Shown: positions 1 through 7,693, counted from the stretch's first letter. The stretch is 12,859 bases of DNA from Gemmatimonadales bacterium (GCA_025929805.1 JAICPP010000080.1:1-12859), one strand, 5' to 3'. Notes: a model not told the origin generated them from the sequence alone. Numbers and translations: made by a program.

Positions 1-2470
1 GTAGACGTTCCATCAAGGCTCGGCCACCCAGCCGGTTGATCACCTCTTCGATCCCAGGTGCCTGGACTCCCTCTTCTATCAAGGCAGCAGAATAGCTTTC
101 CAAGCAGTCGGTATAACGGCCCAGGGTGAACGGCCGCGTAATCTCCCGGAACAGCCGCTCTTCCTCGCCGGTGGCCGGCTTCTGGTCGAGCGCGAGGGCC
201 AGGCCCAGATGGTCGAGCAAGTTGACCGCTGCGATCTTCCGCGCTCGCCGCATCCTGAGCTCGTTGAGAGCCGGTACGACCCCCGCAAGCATGTAGGCAT
301 CATCGAACGCGTGGTGTGCCCGTCCGACCTCGACGTTGAATCTCGCCGCCAGTTCAGTGAGCTTGGCGCTGCCCTCGACCAGTGATCGCGCCAGCGGCAG
401 AGTGTCGTAGAAGACCAGATCGTCTATCCCGGCAAACCGCTGGCATAGCCTCCGCAGGACCGGAACGTCGAACTCCTGACCATTGTGCGCTACCAGAACG
501 TCGTTTCCGACGAAGGCCCGGAATCGGGGCCAGACTTCCTCGAGTGGTGGAGCGCCCACGAGATTGCGATCCGTGTACCCATGGATTGCAGTTGCGCGAG
601 CGGTAATCGGCTGGCAACAGGAGATCATGCTGTGGAAGCGTGCGACTATAGCTCCCTTCCGTACCCGGACAGCCGCGATCTCCACGATCTCGCAAGATTC
701 GATATCGAAGTCGTTCGTCTCGATATCAAATGCCACGAAATCATCGAAGTCGCTCTTCAGACCACGGGTCTGCATCAGCTGCAGTGCTTTGAAAACTCGC
801 AGCGGCCAGCCCGGCCCACCGTCTCCCGCGCGCAGCACCAGGTCCGCCTCATCCGGCTTCTCGTTGGCTGGAAGCCGGCGCGCGTCCAGTACTCCACCGC
901 CACGCAGCATGGCAACCAGAGGGATCTCCATCCCGCCGCAGGGCTCGACCCACACCCGCTGTCCCGAGGCGACTGACCGGCCCAGCTGCACCGCCAGGAA
1001 CGCCGCGCCCGGGTAGACGGAAGGATCACTCAGGTCGTGATGGTGTTCCTCGAGGGGATTACGGCCCGCTCCGATCGGCCGGGCCAGGAGCTCATCCACC
1101 AGCCCGGAAAGCGTTTGATGAGATCGGGCCAGCCCTCGCAGATTTTCTAGATGATAGATGAGGCGCCACACCCGCCGTGAATCCGGATCGCCTCGCGGCC
1201 GTGAGGCGGCGAAGGTCCGCAGATTTGTCAGGAGATCCTTTCCCTTTACGAAGTTCTTTTGCACCTCCTGCCGCAGCGGTCCGGGGAGGGCCTGTTCCGC
1301 CAGTTGACCCAGTCGGATCGGATCATCTGGTGCCCGGATTACCTGCAGAGAAGCGAGGACCCAGCCCACGATCTTGTCGTCCGTCAGGGCGTGGCCCTGG
1401 GCCAGGCGGCATGGAATTCCAGCGCATACCAGCCGTTCTTCCAGGTAGCGACCCACCCGGTGGGAGCGGTACAGCAGCGCAACCTCTCCCCATTTCAATC
1501 CGGCCTCCAGGCAATCGTTCTGCAAATCCGCGAGCAGCCAGGCGGCTTCTTCCTCCTCGTCCTCAAAAACCTGAGCCGTGACTTCGAAGGGAGAGTTCCT
1601 GATGGCCTCGATCTGCTTTTCGAATAACCGGGGGTTACAGGCAATCAGTCGTCTTGCAGTTTCAAAGATCTGGACCGAGCACCGGCAGTTGCGCTCGAGC
1701 ACAATCGGGTGACTCAGCCCAAAATCATCCCGGAACCGATGGATGATGTGCGGGTCCGAGCCGGCCCAGGAGAAGATCGACTGCTCGTCATCACCCACCC
1801 CGAAGAGATTTCGATGGCCCTCGGCCAGCCTCTGGATGATGGCGTACTGAACCGGGCTCAGATCCTGAAATTCGTCGACCAGGAGATAATCCCACCTGGC
1901 GCGCAGCTCCGCGGCAGCGGCAGCATCGGTCCGGAGCAATTGGTCGGTCAATACCACCAGATCGTCGAAGTCCGCCAGATTGCGAGAACGCAAGCGCTCC
2001 TGATAGCGGGCCAGCAGTGTGGTCCCGCGCTCTCCCAGGGGACGGCCCTGCAAACGATAGAGGCTGAACAGCGACAGTACTTGCGCCCGCCTTTTCTCCG
2101 GCACGCCCAGCCGCTTCAGTACTCCCAGCTGGTAATCCTGATCGGCGACTCCGAAACCCGGCCGGAGCCCGCAGCGCGCCGGAAAGTCACGAAGCACCTT
2201 GAAGCAGATGGCGTGCAGGGTTCCTCGGGTGATGTCCTCGCCCAGGTAGCCGCGGACTTCGTGAAGCCTGGTTGCTATTTCCTCGGCCGCCTTGTTCGTA
2301 AAAGTGACTGCGAGGATGCGGCGCGGGGGAATGGCCCGATTTTGGATGAGATGCTGAATACGACAGATCAGACAGTACGTCTTGCCGGCACCGGGGCCGG
2401 CAACTACCAGGACAGGCCCCAGTGGCGCCTCGATGGCCCTGCGCTGCTGGGAAGTCGGCTCGAGGGTCAT
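1..2470 (-). CDS. UvrD/Rep-type superfamily 1 helicase with embedded DnaQ-type 3'-5' exonuclease (partial, C-terminus outside window)
   Basis: The frame is open from ATG (2470-2468) to the left edge, giving 823 residues and no stop. Visible helicase motifs are a Q-motif near residue 9, Walker A AGPGAGKT (24-31), motif Ia VTFTNKAAEEI (55-65), Walker B DEFQD (199-203), motif III GDDEQSIFSWAGSD (226-239) and LERNCRCS (258-265), followed by a 2A-like VALLYRS segment. From about residue 575 a DEDD exonuclease domain follows: D582-I-E584 (Exo I), HNGQEFD ending at D668 (Exo II), and H719/H720 to D724 in the HxAxxD form (Exo III). Helicase motifs V and VI are not seen before the edge. Residues after about 760 look helical, like a resumed helicase 2B region, so the nuclease may be inserted rather than appended (inference). 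The start overlaps the hydrolase stop as ATGA and no strong Shine-Dalgarno site is seen, which suggests translational coupling. Role: ATP-driven unwinding plus 3' trimming, probably of broken DNA ends. Family assignment is firm; the pathway is inferred from ligD and ku nearby. Confidence 0.9.
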   Translation of the reverse strand, partial: MTLEPTSQQRRAIEAPLGPVLVVAGPGAGKTYCLICRIQHLIQNRAIPPRRILAVTFTNKAAEEIATRLHEVRGYLGEDITRGTLHAICFKVLRDFPARCGLRPGFGVADQDYQLGVLKRLGVPEKRRAQVLSLFSLYRLQGRPLGERGTTLLARYQERLRSRNLADFDDLVVLTDQLLRTDAAAAAELRARWDYLLVDEFQDLSPVQYAIIQRLAEGHRNLFGVGDDEQSIFSWAGSDPHIIHRFRDDFGLSHPIVLERNCRCSVQIFETARRLIACNPRLFEKQIEAIRNSPFEVTAQVFEDEEEEAAWLLADLQNDCLEAGLKWGEVALLYRSHRVGRYLEERLVCAGIPCRLAQGHALTDDKIVGWVLASLQVIRAPDDPIRLGQLAEQALPGPLRQEVQKNFVKGKDLLTNLRTFAASRPRGDPDSRRVWRLIYHLENLRGLARSHQTLSGLVDELLARPIGAGRNPLEEHHHDLSDPSVYPGAAFLAVQLGRSVASGQRVWVEPCGGMEIPLVAMLRGGGVLDARRLPANEKPDEADLVLRAGDGGPGWPLRVFKALQLMQTRGLKSDFDDFVAFDIETNDFDIESCEIVEIAAVRVRKGAIVARFHSMISCCQPITARATAIHGYTDRNLVGAPPLEEVWPRFRAFVGNDVLVAHNGQEFDVPVLRRLCQRFAGIDDLVFYDTLPLARSLVEGSAKLTELAARFNVEVGRAHHAFDDAYMLAGVVPALNELRMRRARKIAAVNLLDHLGLALALDQKPATGEEERLFREITRPFTLGRYTDCLESYSAALIEEGVQAPGIEEVINRLGGRALMERL

Positions 2471-3162
2471 GCGCCCACGGTGTTCCGCACCAGGGATTTT
2501 GCCCATGCGGCGATGCGCTTGGCCAACTCGTCGCGAACCTGATCCCCGGTGCGTCCGCTGCGCTTCAACACGCCGAACGAGTGGTCTGCCCCGTCCACCA
2601 CGTGCAGGGTCGCCCGTGGACCCAGGCCACCGCACATGTCCGTGATCAGATCGAGTCGTGCAAAGGCGTCACGCGTCCCTTGCAGAAAGAGCATCGGCAC
2701 ATCGACTCGTAAGAGGTGGTCGGCCCGGCGAGTACCGGGCTGCCCTGGAGGGTGCAGCGGAAATCCGAGAAAAGCGAGCCCCTTCACCCGATCCAGAGGC
2801 TCGGTCGCAGCCGCGCTCGACGTCATCCTGCCACCCAGCGATTTGCCTCCGGCGATGACTGGCAGCTCCGGGACGATCTCGCCGGCCTTGGTGATGGCAG
2901 CCCGAACCGTTGCTTCCAGGACTCCGGGTGTATCGGGGCGGGAGCGTCCCGCTTCCAGGTATGCGAACTGGTAACGGAACGTGGCCACACCCTCGGCCGC
3001 CAGGGATGCCGAAATCCCTTCCAGAAAAGGATGCCGCATGCCGGCGCCGGCTCCATGCGCCAGTACATAGAGCAACCAGGCTCCGGGAGGCCGAAGCAAA
3101 AAGGCCGAGACGTCGCCGATCGCATCACTGATGTGGAGACGGAGGTCAGTGGCTTCGTTCAC
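2467..3162 (-). CDS. Alpha/beta hydrolase, KANL3/TEX30-like (COG3571-type) family
   Basis: A 231-residue cytoplasmic protein with no signal peptide or membrane span. It shows an oxyanion-side LAHGAGAGMRHPF stretch (34-46), the nucleophile elbow GGKSLGG with S108, the acid in GTRDAF (D165) and the base in DGADHSF (H194), all in the order and spacing of a serine hydrolase triad. Length and motifs fit the small predicted hydrolases related to KANL3/TEX30 and the dienelactone hydrolase group. The substrate is unknown. The start is GTG (3162-3160), supported by GGGGAG about 6 bases upstream and by its 4-base overlap (GTGA) with the ligD stop; its own stop overlaps the helicase start (ATGA). It therefore sits coupled between two DNA-repair genes, although no repair role is known for the family. 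Hydrolase assignment is strong; function in this operon is unknown. Confidence 0.85.
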   Translation of the reverse strand: MNEATDLRLHISDAIGDVSAFLLRPPGAWLLYVLAHGAGAGMRHPFLEGISASLAAEGVATFRYQFAYLEAGRSRPDTPGVLEATVRAAITKAGEIVPELPVIAGGKSLGGRMTSSAAATEPLDRVKGLAFLGFPLHPPGQPGTRRADHLLRVDVPMLFLQGTRDAFARLDLITDMCGGLGPRATLHVVDGADHSFGVLKRSGRTGDQVRDELAKRIAAWAKSLVRNTVGA

Positions 3163-5714
3163 GATCGTCTCCCCACCTTCTCCAGCGCCGCCCCAATGTC
3201 CGGTTTCAACTCGAGGACCTGCCTGAGAGGGTCGCGCCTCGATGAGCGCATCCGTTCACCCAGGGTGGCTATGGTGAAACGCCGAATGTCGAGCTCTGAT
3301 GTCACTTCACTCCAGCGCAGCGGGGTGGAAACCGGTGCGCCGGGGAGCGGCCGCACGCTGAAGGGAGCTACGATGAGGCGTCCCGACCCATTCTGGAGGT
3401 AGTCGACGTAGACCTTCCCGCCTCGACGGGAGACCTGGCGGGTGATGGTCGAGATCTCCGGTAGCTCCGCCGTAATCAACCGCGCCAGCAGCTCTCCCAG
3501 ACTCCTGGCCTGATCGTGCCGGCATTGCCCGCCGAGCGGAATCATCACGTGGAGCCCGGAAGAGCCGCTGGTCTTGATCATACAGGGCAGTCCGATATCC
3601 TCGCAGAGCGCATGGGTGGCCTGTGCCACGGTCACCACATCGCTGAACGGTGCGTCCTTGGGGTCGAGGTCCAACACGCACCAGTCGGGATGTTCGATGT
3701 CGCTCGTTCGGCTGCCCCACACGTGGAGGGGGATGGTTCCGAGATTGATCAGATACAGAAGAGAGGACTCGTCGTCGCATATGAAGTGATCGATCTCCCG
3801 TCCCGCCTGCTCACTCCACCTCCGTTCGGTTCGAACCCAGTCCGGCACAAAGCCCGGAGCATCCATCTGAAAGAAGGACTTACCCGCAATCCCGTCGGGA
3901 TAGCGGGTGAGCACAACCGGACGGTCGGCGAGATAGGGCAGGATCCATCGCGCGATGCTGCGATAGTACTCGATCAGGTCCCCCTTGGTGTAGCCCTCCT
4001 CGGGCCAGAAGATCTTTTTCCGGTTGGTGAACTCGACTGTCTGCTGCTCCGACCGCAGTTTCGGTCCCTTTAGTCCCCCGGCCGCCCGGCTGCCCGGTTG
4101 CCCGGCTGGCCGTTGGACTTCCCCGCTTCCCCACTTACCCGTTTCCGCGCTTGCCCCACACTCTTCCGGCCTCTTGTCCTCGCGGAATCGGAGAAACACA
4201 GGCTGGCGCAGCAGCCCTTCTGCAGTCCATTCGGTGTACTCCACCTCGCAGACCAGGCGGGGCTCAACCCAGCTGGTAGCGTTGGATGCCGGGATGGGGC
4301 CGGTGCAGGGCGGGCGGTTCAGACGGATCGGATCGAGCATTTGCCGCACTTCATTGAGCTGCTGCTCGCTGAATCCACTGCCTGCCCGCCCACTGTAGGT
4401 GAGCTGTCCATCACGATAGCTGGCCAGGTGCAACGCGCCGAAACCCCTCCGGCTGCCCTTCGGTGCGCTGAAGCCGACGACCACAAAGTCGTCGCTGCAC
4501 CGAGTGCGGATCTTCACCCAGATGGCGGAGCGTCCTGGCTTGTAGGGAGAGTCCGCTCGCTTGCCGACGATGCCTTCCAATCCAAGCTTCTGAACCTGCT
4601 CGTACAGGAGCTCGCCATCCTGCTCAAAGTGCTCTAGAAAGCGCACCACTCCCGTAGCGGGGACCACCTTCTGAAGCACAGCCTTTCGTTGGCTAAGCGG
4701 CAGCGACCTGAGATCGAAGTCTTCGAAGCCGAGCAGATCGAAGGCATAGTACGTCACCGGACACTCCACCATCGCGTGGCGGATGTCCAGGGAACGGCGA
4801 AGCTGCGCCCGTTGTTGCAACCGTTGGAAGTTGGGCCTGCCTGCATCGTCTAACGCCACCAGCTCGCCGTCCACGACCAAACGGTCGAAGGGAAGAGCCC
4901 GAAGTGCTTGGACCACCTCGGGGAAACAAGGAGTCAGATCGTTGCCGTTCCTCGAGAGCAGCCGTGCCTCGTGCTCACGGGCCGCGAGCGCGCGATAGCC
5001 GTCGAGTTTCGGCTCGAACAGCCAACCGGGCGCGGTAAACGGGCGGTCGCGGGGTTCGGCCAACATCAACTGGACAGCTCCGGCGCGTACCTGTCTCACT
5101 GGCGCTTTGAGCCGAGCCAGGTCGGAGCGAATCCCCTCCGCCGGTGTGCGGCCTGCCTTCAGGTCCTCGACAGTCATGCCGGACAGAACCGATTCCTCCT
5201 GCACCGCGTCCTCGGCAGTGGATACGAACTCGTCCCGTTCCTTGATGAGGAGCCAATCGTTCTGCCCTTTTTTGAGCTTTACCAGGGTCCATGCTCCTCG
5301 CAGCTTGAGACCATGAAGCTCGAACAAAAGCTTGCCTCGAGCGAGCCCTTCCCGAGGATCGTCAAGCGGTTTCCACCGGCCCCGGTCCCACACAATCACT
5401 GCGCCAGCTCCGTAGTTTCCTTCCGGGATCATTCCCTCGAAGTCACCGTACTCGAGCGGATGGTCTTCTACCATGACGGCGAGCCGTTTATCCACCGGGT
5501 CATAGGATGGCCCTTTGGGGACTGCCCACGACCGAAGCACGCCTTCCATCTCGAGGCGAAGGTCGTAGTGCAGGCGTCTCGCCGAGTGCTTGTGGATGAC
5601 GAAGAGCCCGCCGGTTTCCTCTCTGGTTGCAGCGAGCGAGCCAGCAGGCTCCGGGGTTTGCCCAAGCGAGCGTTTGGCCCGGTAGGGCTCAAGTGGATCG
5701 GATTTTCGTGGCAT
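3159..5714 (-). CDS. ligD: ATP-dependent DNA ligase D, phosphoesterase-ligase-polymerase (NHEJ)
   Basis: An 851-residue multidomain NHEJ enzyme in the Pseudomonas-type domain order. Phosphoesterase domain, about 35-165: H43, H49, D51, R53, H85 and Y89 line up with the known 3'-end-healing residues of P. aeruginosa LigD, shifted by one. Ligase domain, about 205-500: nucleophile K236 in FEPKLDGYR, then DGELVALDD, EGIVGKR and WVKIR, followed by an OB fold. Primase-like polymerase domain, about 560-845: catalytic D682 and D684 in LDLDPKD and D771 in VYVDYLQN. It heals 3' ends, adds nucleotides and seals breaks held by Ku. The ligase-polymerase linker (about 523-547) is Gly/Pro/Arg-rich and encoded by a period-8 DNA repeat. 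The ATG at 5714-5712 gives the normal N-terminus, but no Shine-Dalgarno site precedes it; a TTAACT hexamer lies 7 bases upstream. It is divergent from ku and first in its operon, and its stop overlaps the hydrolase start. Confidence 0.97.
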   Translation of the reverse strand: MPRKSDPLEPYRAKRSLGQTPEPAGSLAATREETGGLFVIHKHSARRLHYDLRLEMEGVLRSWAVPKGPSYDPVDKRLAVMVEDHPLEYGDFEGMIPEGNYGAGAVIVWDRGRWKPLDDPREGLARGKLLFELHGLKLRGAWTLVKLKKGQNDWLLIKERDEFVSTAEDAVQEESVLSGMTVEDLKAGRTPAEGIRSDLARLKAPVRQVRAGAVQLMLAEPRDRPFTAPGWLFEPKLDGYRALAAREHEARLLSRNGNDLTPCFPEVVQALRALPFDRLVVDGELVALDDAGRPNFQRLQQRAQLRRSLDIRHAMVECPVTYYAFDLLGFEDFDLRSLPLSQRKAVLQKVVPATGVVRFLEHFEQDGELLYEQVQKLGLEGIVGKRADSPYKPGRSAIWVKIRTRCSDDFVVVGFSAPKGSRRGFGALHLASYRDGQLTYSGRAGSGFSEQQLNEVRQMLDPIRLNRPPCTGPIPASNATSWVEPRLVCEVEYTEWTAEGLLRQPVFLRFREDKRPEECGASAETGKWGSGEVQRPAGQPGSRAAGGLKGPKLRSEQQTVEFTNRKKIFWPEEGYTKGDLIEYYRSIARWILPYLADRPVVLTRYPDGIAGKSFFQMDAPGFVPDWVRTERRWSEQAGREIDHFICDDESSLLYLINLGTIPLHVWGSRTSDIEHPDWCVLDLDPKDAPFSDVVTVAQATHALCEDIGLPCMIKTSGSSGLHVMIPLGGQCRHDQARSLGELLARLITAELPEISTITRQVSRRGGKVYVDYLQNGSGRLIVAPFSVRPLPGAPVSTPLRWSEVTSELDIRRFTIATLGERMRSSRRDPLRQVLELKPDIGAALEKVGRRS
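4075..4146. repeat. Period-8 degenerate tandem array inside the ligD linker
   Basis: On the plus strand nine consecutive octamers keep phase from 4075 to 4146. The first four are variants of YGCCCGGC. After a transition unit (4107-4114) the next four have the form CCGCTTCC. Because 8 is not a multiple of 3, successive copies are read in different frames of ligD. Nine units total 72 bases, so the reading frame is kept. The encoded 24 or so residues lie between the ligase and polymerase domains, where length and composition are free to vary. Confidence 0.7.
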
Positions 5715-5859
5715 GCTGGAAAGTTAAGAGACTCGCTGCCGGATGCCTGATGCGCGGCTGCGACACACCGGCTCAGGACCAGGTCGGCAACCGAATGTAA
5801 GGCAATCAGTTCGGTTCTCCCCACCGTACGCTGTCCTTGCGGGCTCCCGATTTGCAGCG

Positions 5860-5865
5860 TATATG
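5860..5865 (+). promoter_or_regulatory. Candidate -10 element of the ku promoter (with -35 at 5837-5842)
   Basis: TTGCGG (5837-5842), a 17-base spacer and TATATG (5860-5865) form a sigma-70-like pair. The -10 box ends 7 bases before the ku ATG, so a standard transcription start would fall at about the start codon and give a leaderless message. Match to consensus is moderate: 3 of 6 and 4 of 6. Confidence 0.35.
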
Positions 5866-5872
5866 GGACCCA

Positions 5873-6745
5873 ATGCCTCCACGATCAATCGGAACCGCAA
5901 CCATCTCCTTCGGACTGGTCTCAGTCCCCGTGTCGCTGTATTCCGCCAGCGAGTCGTCGGCCACCGTGAGCTTCAACATGCTGCATAGGACCTGCGGCAA
6001 CAGGCTCAAGCAGCAGTACATCTGCTCCAAGGAGGGGAACATCGTGGAGAAGGATGACATCGCCAAAGGCTATGAGTTCGCCAAAGGCCAGTACGTCACC
6101 TTCACTCCGGAAGAGATCAAGGCCCTCGACGAAAAGGCAACCAACTCGATCGATATCGCCGAGTTCGTGCCGCTGGATTCCGTGGACCGGATGTACCTGG
6201 ACAAGGTGTACTACCTGGGGCCGGACAAGGGCGGAGACCGGGCCTATCGACTCCTCGGAGAAGCGCTGAAGGTCACCGGGCGCGCCGCAGTGGGACAATA
6301 TTCCGCCCGGGGAAAACAGCACCTGGTGCTGGTGCGTCCACTGGATGGTGTCCTGGTCATGGAGCAGCTCCACTATCCAGCGGAGCTCAAGCCGGTGGCG
6401 GAAGTACCTCACCCGGAAGCCCCGGTCAAGGACGTGGAGCTGGCGCTCGCCCGGCAGCTGATCGAGCAGTCATCGACCGACGAGTTCCGCCCGGAGAACT
6501 ACCGGGACACGGTGCGTGAGCGGGTGCTCGACGCAATCCAGCGAAAGGTCGAGGGCCAGGAAATCACGGCCGATGCTGCTCCGCCCGAGACCAAGATCAT
6601 CGACCTCATGGACGCCTTGAAGGCGAGCCTGGCCAAGAAGGGCGCCACGACCGATCAGATGAAGCCCGCCAAACGAGTGGCCTCCAAGAACGACGAAGAA
6701 GTGGAAGCCGCGCCCAAGAAGAGGAAGGCCGCGGGACGCGGCTGA
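5873..6745 (+). CDS. ku: Ku, DNA-end-binding protein of bacterial NHEJ
   Basis: A 290-residue protein, the usual length of bacterial Ku (about 260-300). The N-terminus RSIGTATISFGLVSVPVSLY (4-23) is the conserved opening of the Ku core beta-barrel. LHRTCGNRLKQQYIC (37-51), IVKGYE-like IAKGYEF (63-69), YYLGPDKGG (113-121) and the LVLVRPLDG segment (151-159) follow in family order. The homodimer encircles broken DNA ends and recruits LigD. Residues 253-290 form a Lys/Ala-rich tail, typical of DNA-binding extensions in some bacterial Ku proteins. I chose ATG 5873 over an upstream in-frame TTG (5837) because the core begins within six residues and the TTG lies inside the candidate -35 box. GGGA at 5865-5868 is at best a weak ribosome site. 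It is divergent from ligD with 158 bases between the start codons, and a MerR-TPR gene begins 49 bases downstream. Confidence 0.97.
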   Translation: MPPRSIGTATISFGLVSVPVSLYSASESSATVSFNMLHRTCGNRLKQQYICSKEGNIVEKDDIAKGYEFAKGQYVTFTPEEIKALDEKATNSIDIAEFVPLDSVDRMYLDKVYYLGPDKGGDRAYRLLGEALKVTGRAAVGQYSARGKQHLVLVRPLDGVLVMEQLHYPAELKPVAEVPHPEAPVKDVELALARQLIEQSSTDEFRPENYRDTVRERVLDAIQRKVEGQEITADAAPPETKIIDLMDALKASLAKKGATTDQMKPAKRVASKNDEEVEAAPKKRKAAGRG

Positions 6746-6777
6746 CTCTCGCCCGGGGTGACAGCTTGGGCGGGAGT
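6745..6777 (+). terminator. Inverted repeat after ku, possible weak terminator
   Basis: A 10-base-pair stem with one G-U wobble, ACTCTCGCCC (6745-6754) against GGGCGGGAGT (6768-6777), with a 13-base loop, starting in the ku stop codon. There is no T-tract after it, so intrinsic termination is doubtful. The loop contains the candidate -35 box of the next gene. Confidence 0.35.
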
Positions 6778-6786
6778 TCGTAAATT
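6758..6786 (+). promoter_or_regulatory. Candidate sigma-70 promoter of the MerR-TPR gene
   Basis: GTGACA (6758-6763, five of six bases of TTGACA), a 17-base spacer and TAAATT (6781-6786, four of six of TATAAT). The -10 box ends 8 bases before the ATG at 6795, so transcription would begin at or within a couple of bases of the start codon, and there is no Shine-Dalgarno site. This predicts a leaderless transcript. Confidence 0.5.
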
Positions 6787-6794
6787 GCTGGTTC

Positions 6795-7622
6795 ATGGAG
6801 TCCTTCACGACTCGTGATGTGGCTCGACTACTCGGCCTGTCCGAGACGCAAGTACGCGCCCAGGCTCGTGCCGGGTTCCTGAGCCCCGAGCGCGGACCTC
6901 GCAACCGCTATCGCTTTTCCTTCCAAGATCTGGTTCTCCTCCGCACTGCCAGGGAATTGGCGCAGGCCCGCGTTCCTCCCCATTGTATTCGAAGTGCCCT
7001 TCTCGGTCTCGCCCGCCAAATACCCTCCGGACGCTCATTGAGTGAGATCAGAATTACGCCCAACGGTCGAGGAGTGCTGGTGCATGAGGGAGGAAAGGCC
7101 TGGAACCCGGAGTCAGGTCAGCTCCAGTTCCAGTTCGGCATGGCGGACTTCACGCTCGCCGCAGCGCCGCTGGCGCGAACGCTACAGCGGTGGGACTACG
7201 AACCGGATCAGCCTCAGGGAGCCTGGGAGTGGTTCGACCGGGCGGTAGAGCTCGAGAGCACGGATCCCGTGGCAGCGTCGCGAGCCTACGCCCGGGCCCT
7301 GGGTCAGGATCCCGCCTTGTCGGACGCCCACGTCAATCTGGGTCGGCTCCTCCAGCTGGCCGGTCGGATCGAGGAGGCGATCCATCATTATCGCCAGTCG
7401 ATCCAGGCGGCCAGCAACGATCCCACGGCGGCTTTCAATCTGGGGACGGCTTTGGAGGAGATCGGGCGCTGGAACGACGCCCTGGCTGCCTATCGGCAGG
7501 CCATCGAGGTAGACGGATGCTTCGCCGATGCACACTTCAACCTTGCCCGCCTATGCGAGCAGCTCGGCCGGCGGGCCGAGGCGATTCGGCATCTGCGGGC
7601 GTATAAGAAGTTGGTGGAGTAG
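6795..7622 (+). CDS. MerR-family helix-turn-helix protein with C-terminal TPR repeats
   Basis: A 275-residue soluble protein. Residues 4-75 are a MerR-type winged helix-turn-helix: FTTRDVARLLGLSETQVR is the recognition region, and YRFSFQDLVLLRTARELAQARV matches the wing and following helices. Residues 85-120 form a beta-rich linker (ITPNGRGVLVHEGGKAW) resembling no ligand domain I know. Residues 143-275 hold TPR units at about 143-175 (degenerate), 177-210, 211-243 and 244-275, with the usual small and aromatic positions (NLGRLLQLAGRIEEAIHHY; FNLGTALEEIGRWNDALAAY). It probably binds DNA and uses the TPR surface for partner contact or dimerization. The classic MerR dimerization coil and Cys ligands are absent, so metal sensing is unlikely. 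It follows ku by 49 bases but has its own candidate promoter. A regulatory link to NHEJ is inference only. Confidence 0.88.
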   Translation: MESFTTRDVARLLGLSETQVRAQARAGFLSPERGPRNRYRFSFQDLVLLRTARELAQARVPPHCIRSALLGLARQIPSGRSLSEIRITPNGRGVLVHEGGKAWNPESGQLQFQFGMADFTLAAAPLARTLQRWDYEPDQPQGAWEWFDRAVELESTDPVAASRAYARALGQDPALSDAHVNLGRLLQLAGRIEEAIHHYRQSIQAASNDPTAAFNLGTALEEIGRWNDALAAYRQAIEVDGCFADAHFNLARLCEQLGRRAEAIRHLRAYKKLVE

Positions 7623-7693
7623 ACCACAGTCCCAGTCCATAGTCCCCCGTCTCCAGTTTGGCTCTCGCGGCATTGCTCGGCGGTCAGTACACT

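Noticed and set aside
1709..2542. A 277-residue plus-strand reading frame opposite the helicase gene
   Set aside because: The minus-strand frame is open throughout with clear helicase motifs; this frame shows no family pattern and is a high-GC antisense shadow. The same applies to the other plus-strand frames at 382-1627.
4908..5750. A 280-residue plus-strand reading frame within ligD
   Set aside because: It is antisense to well-conserved ligase and phosphoesterase coding sequence and has no recognisable domains.
5837..5872. Upstream TTG start extending Ku by 12 residues
   Set aside because: The extension has no Ku similarity, the TTG falls in a candidate -35 box, and the conserved core begins just after ATG 5873.
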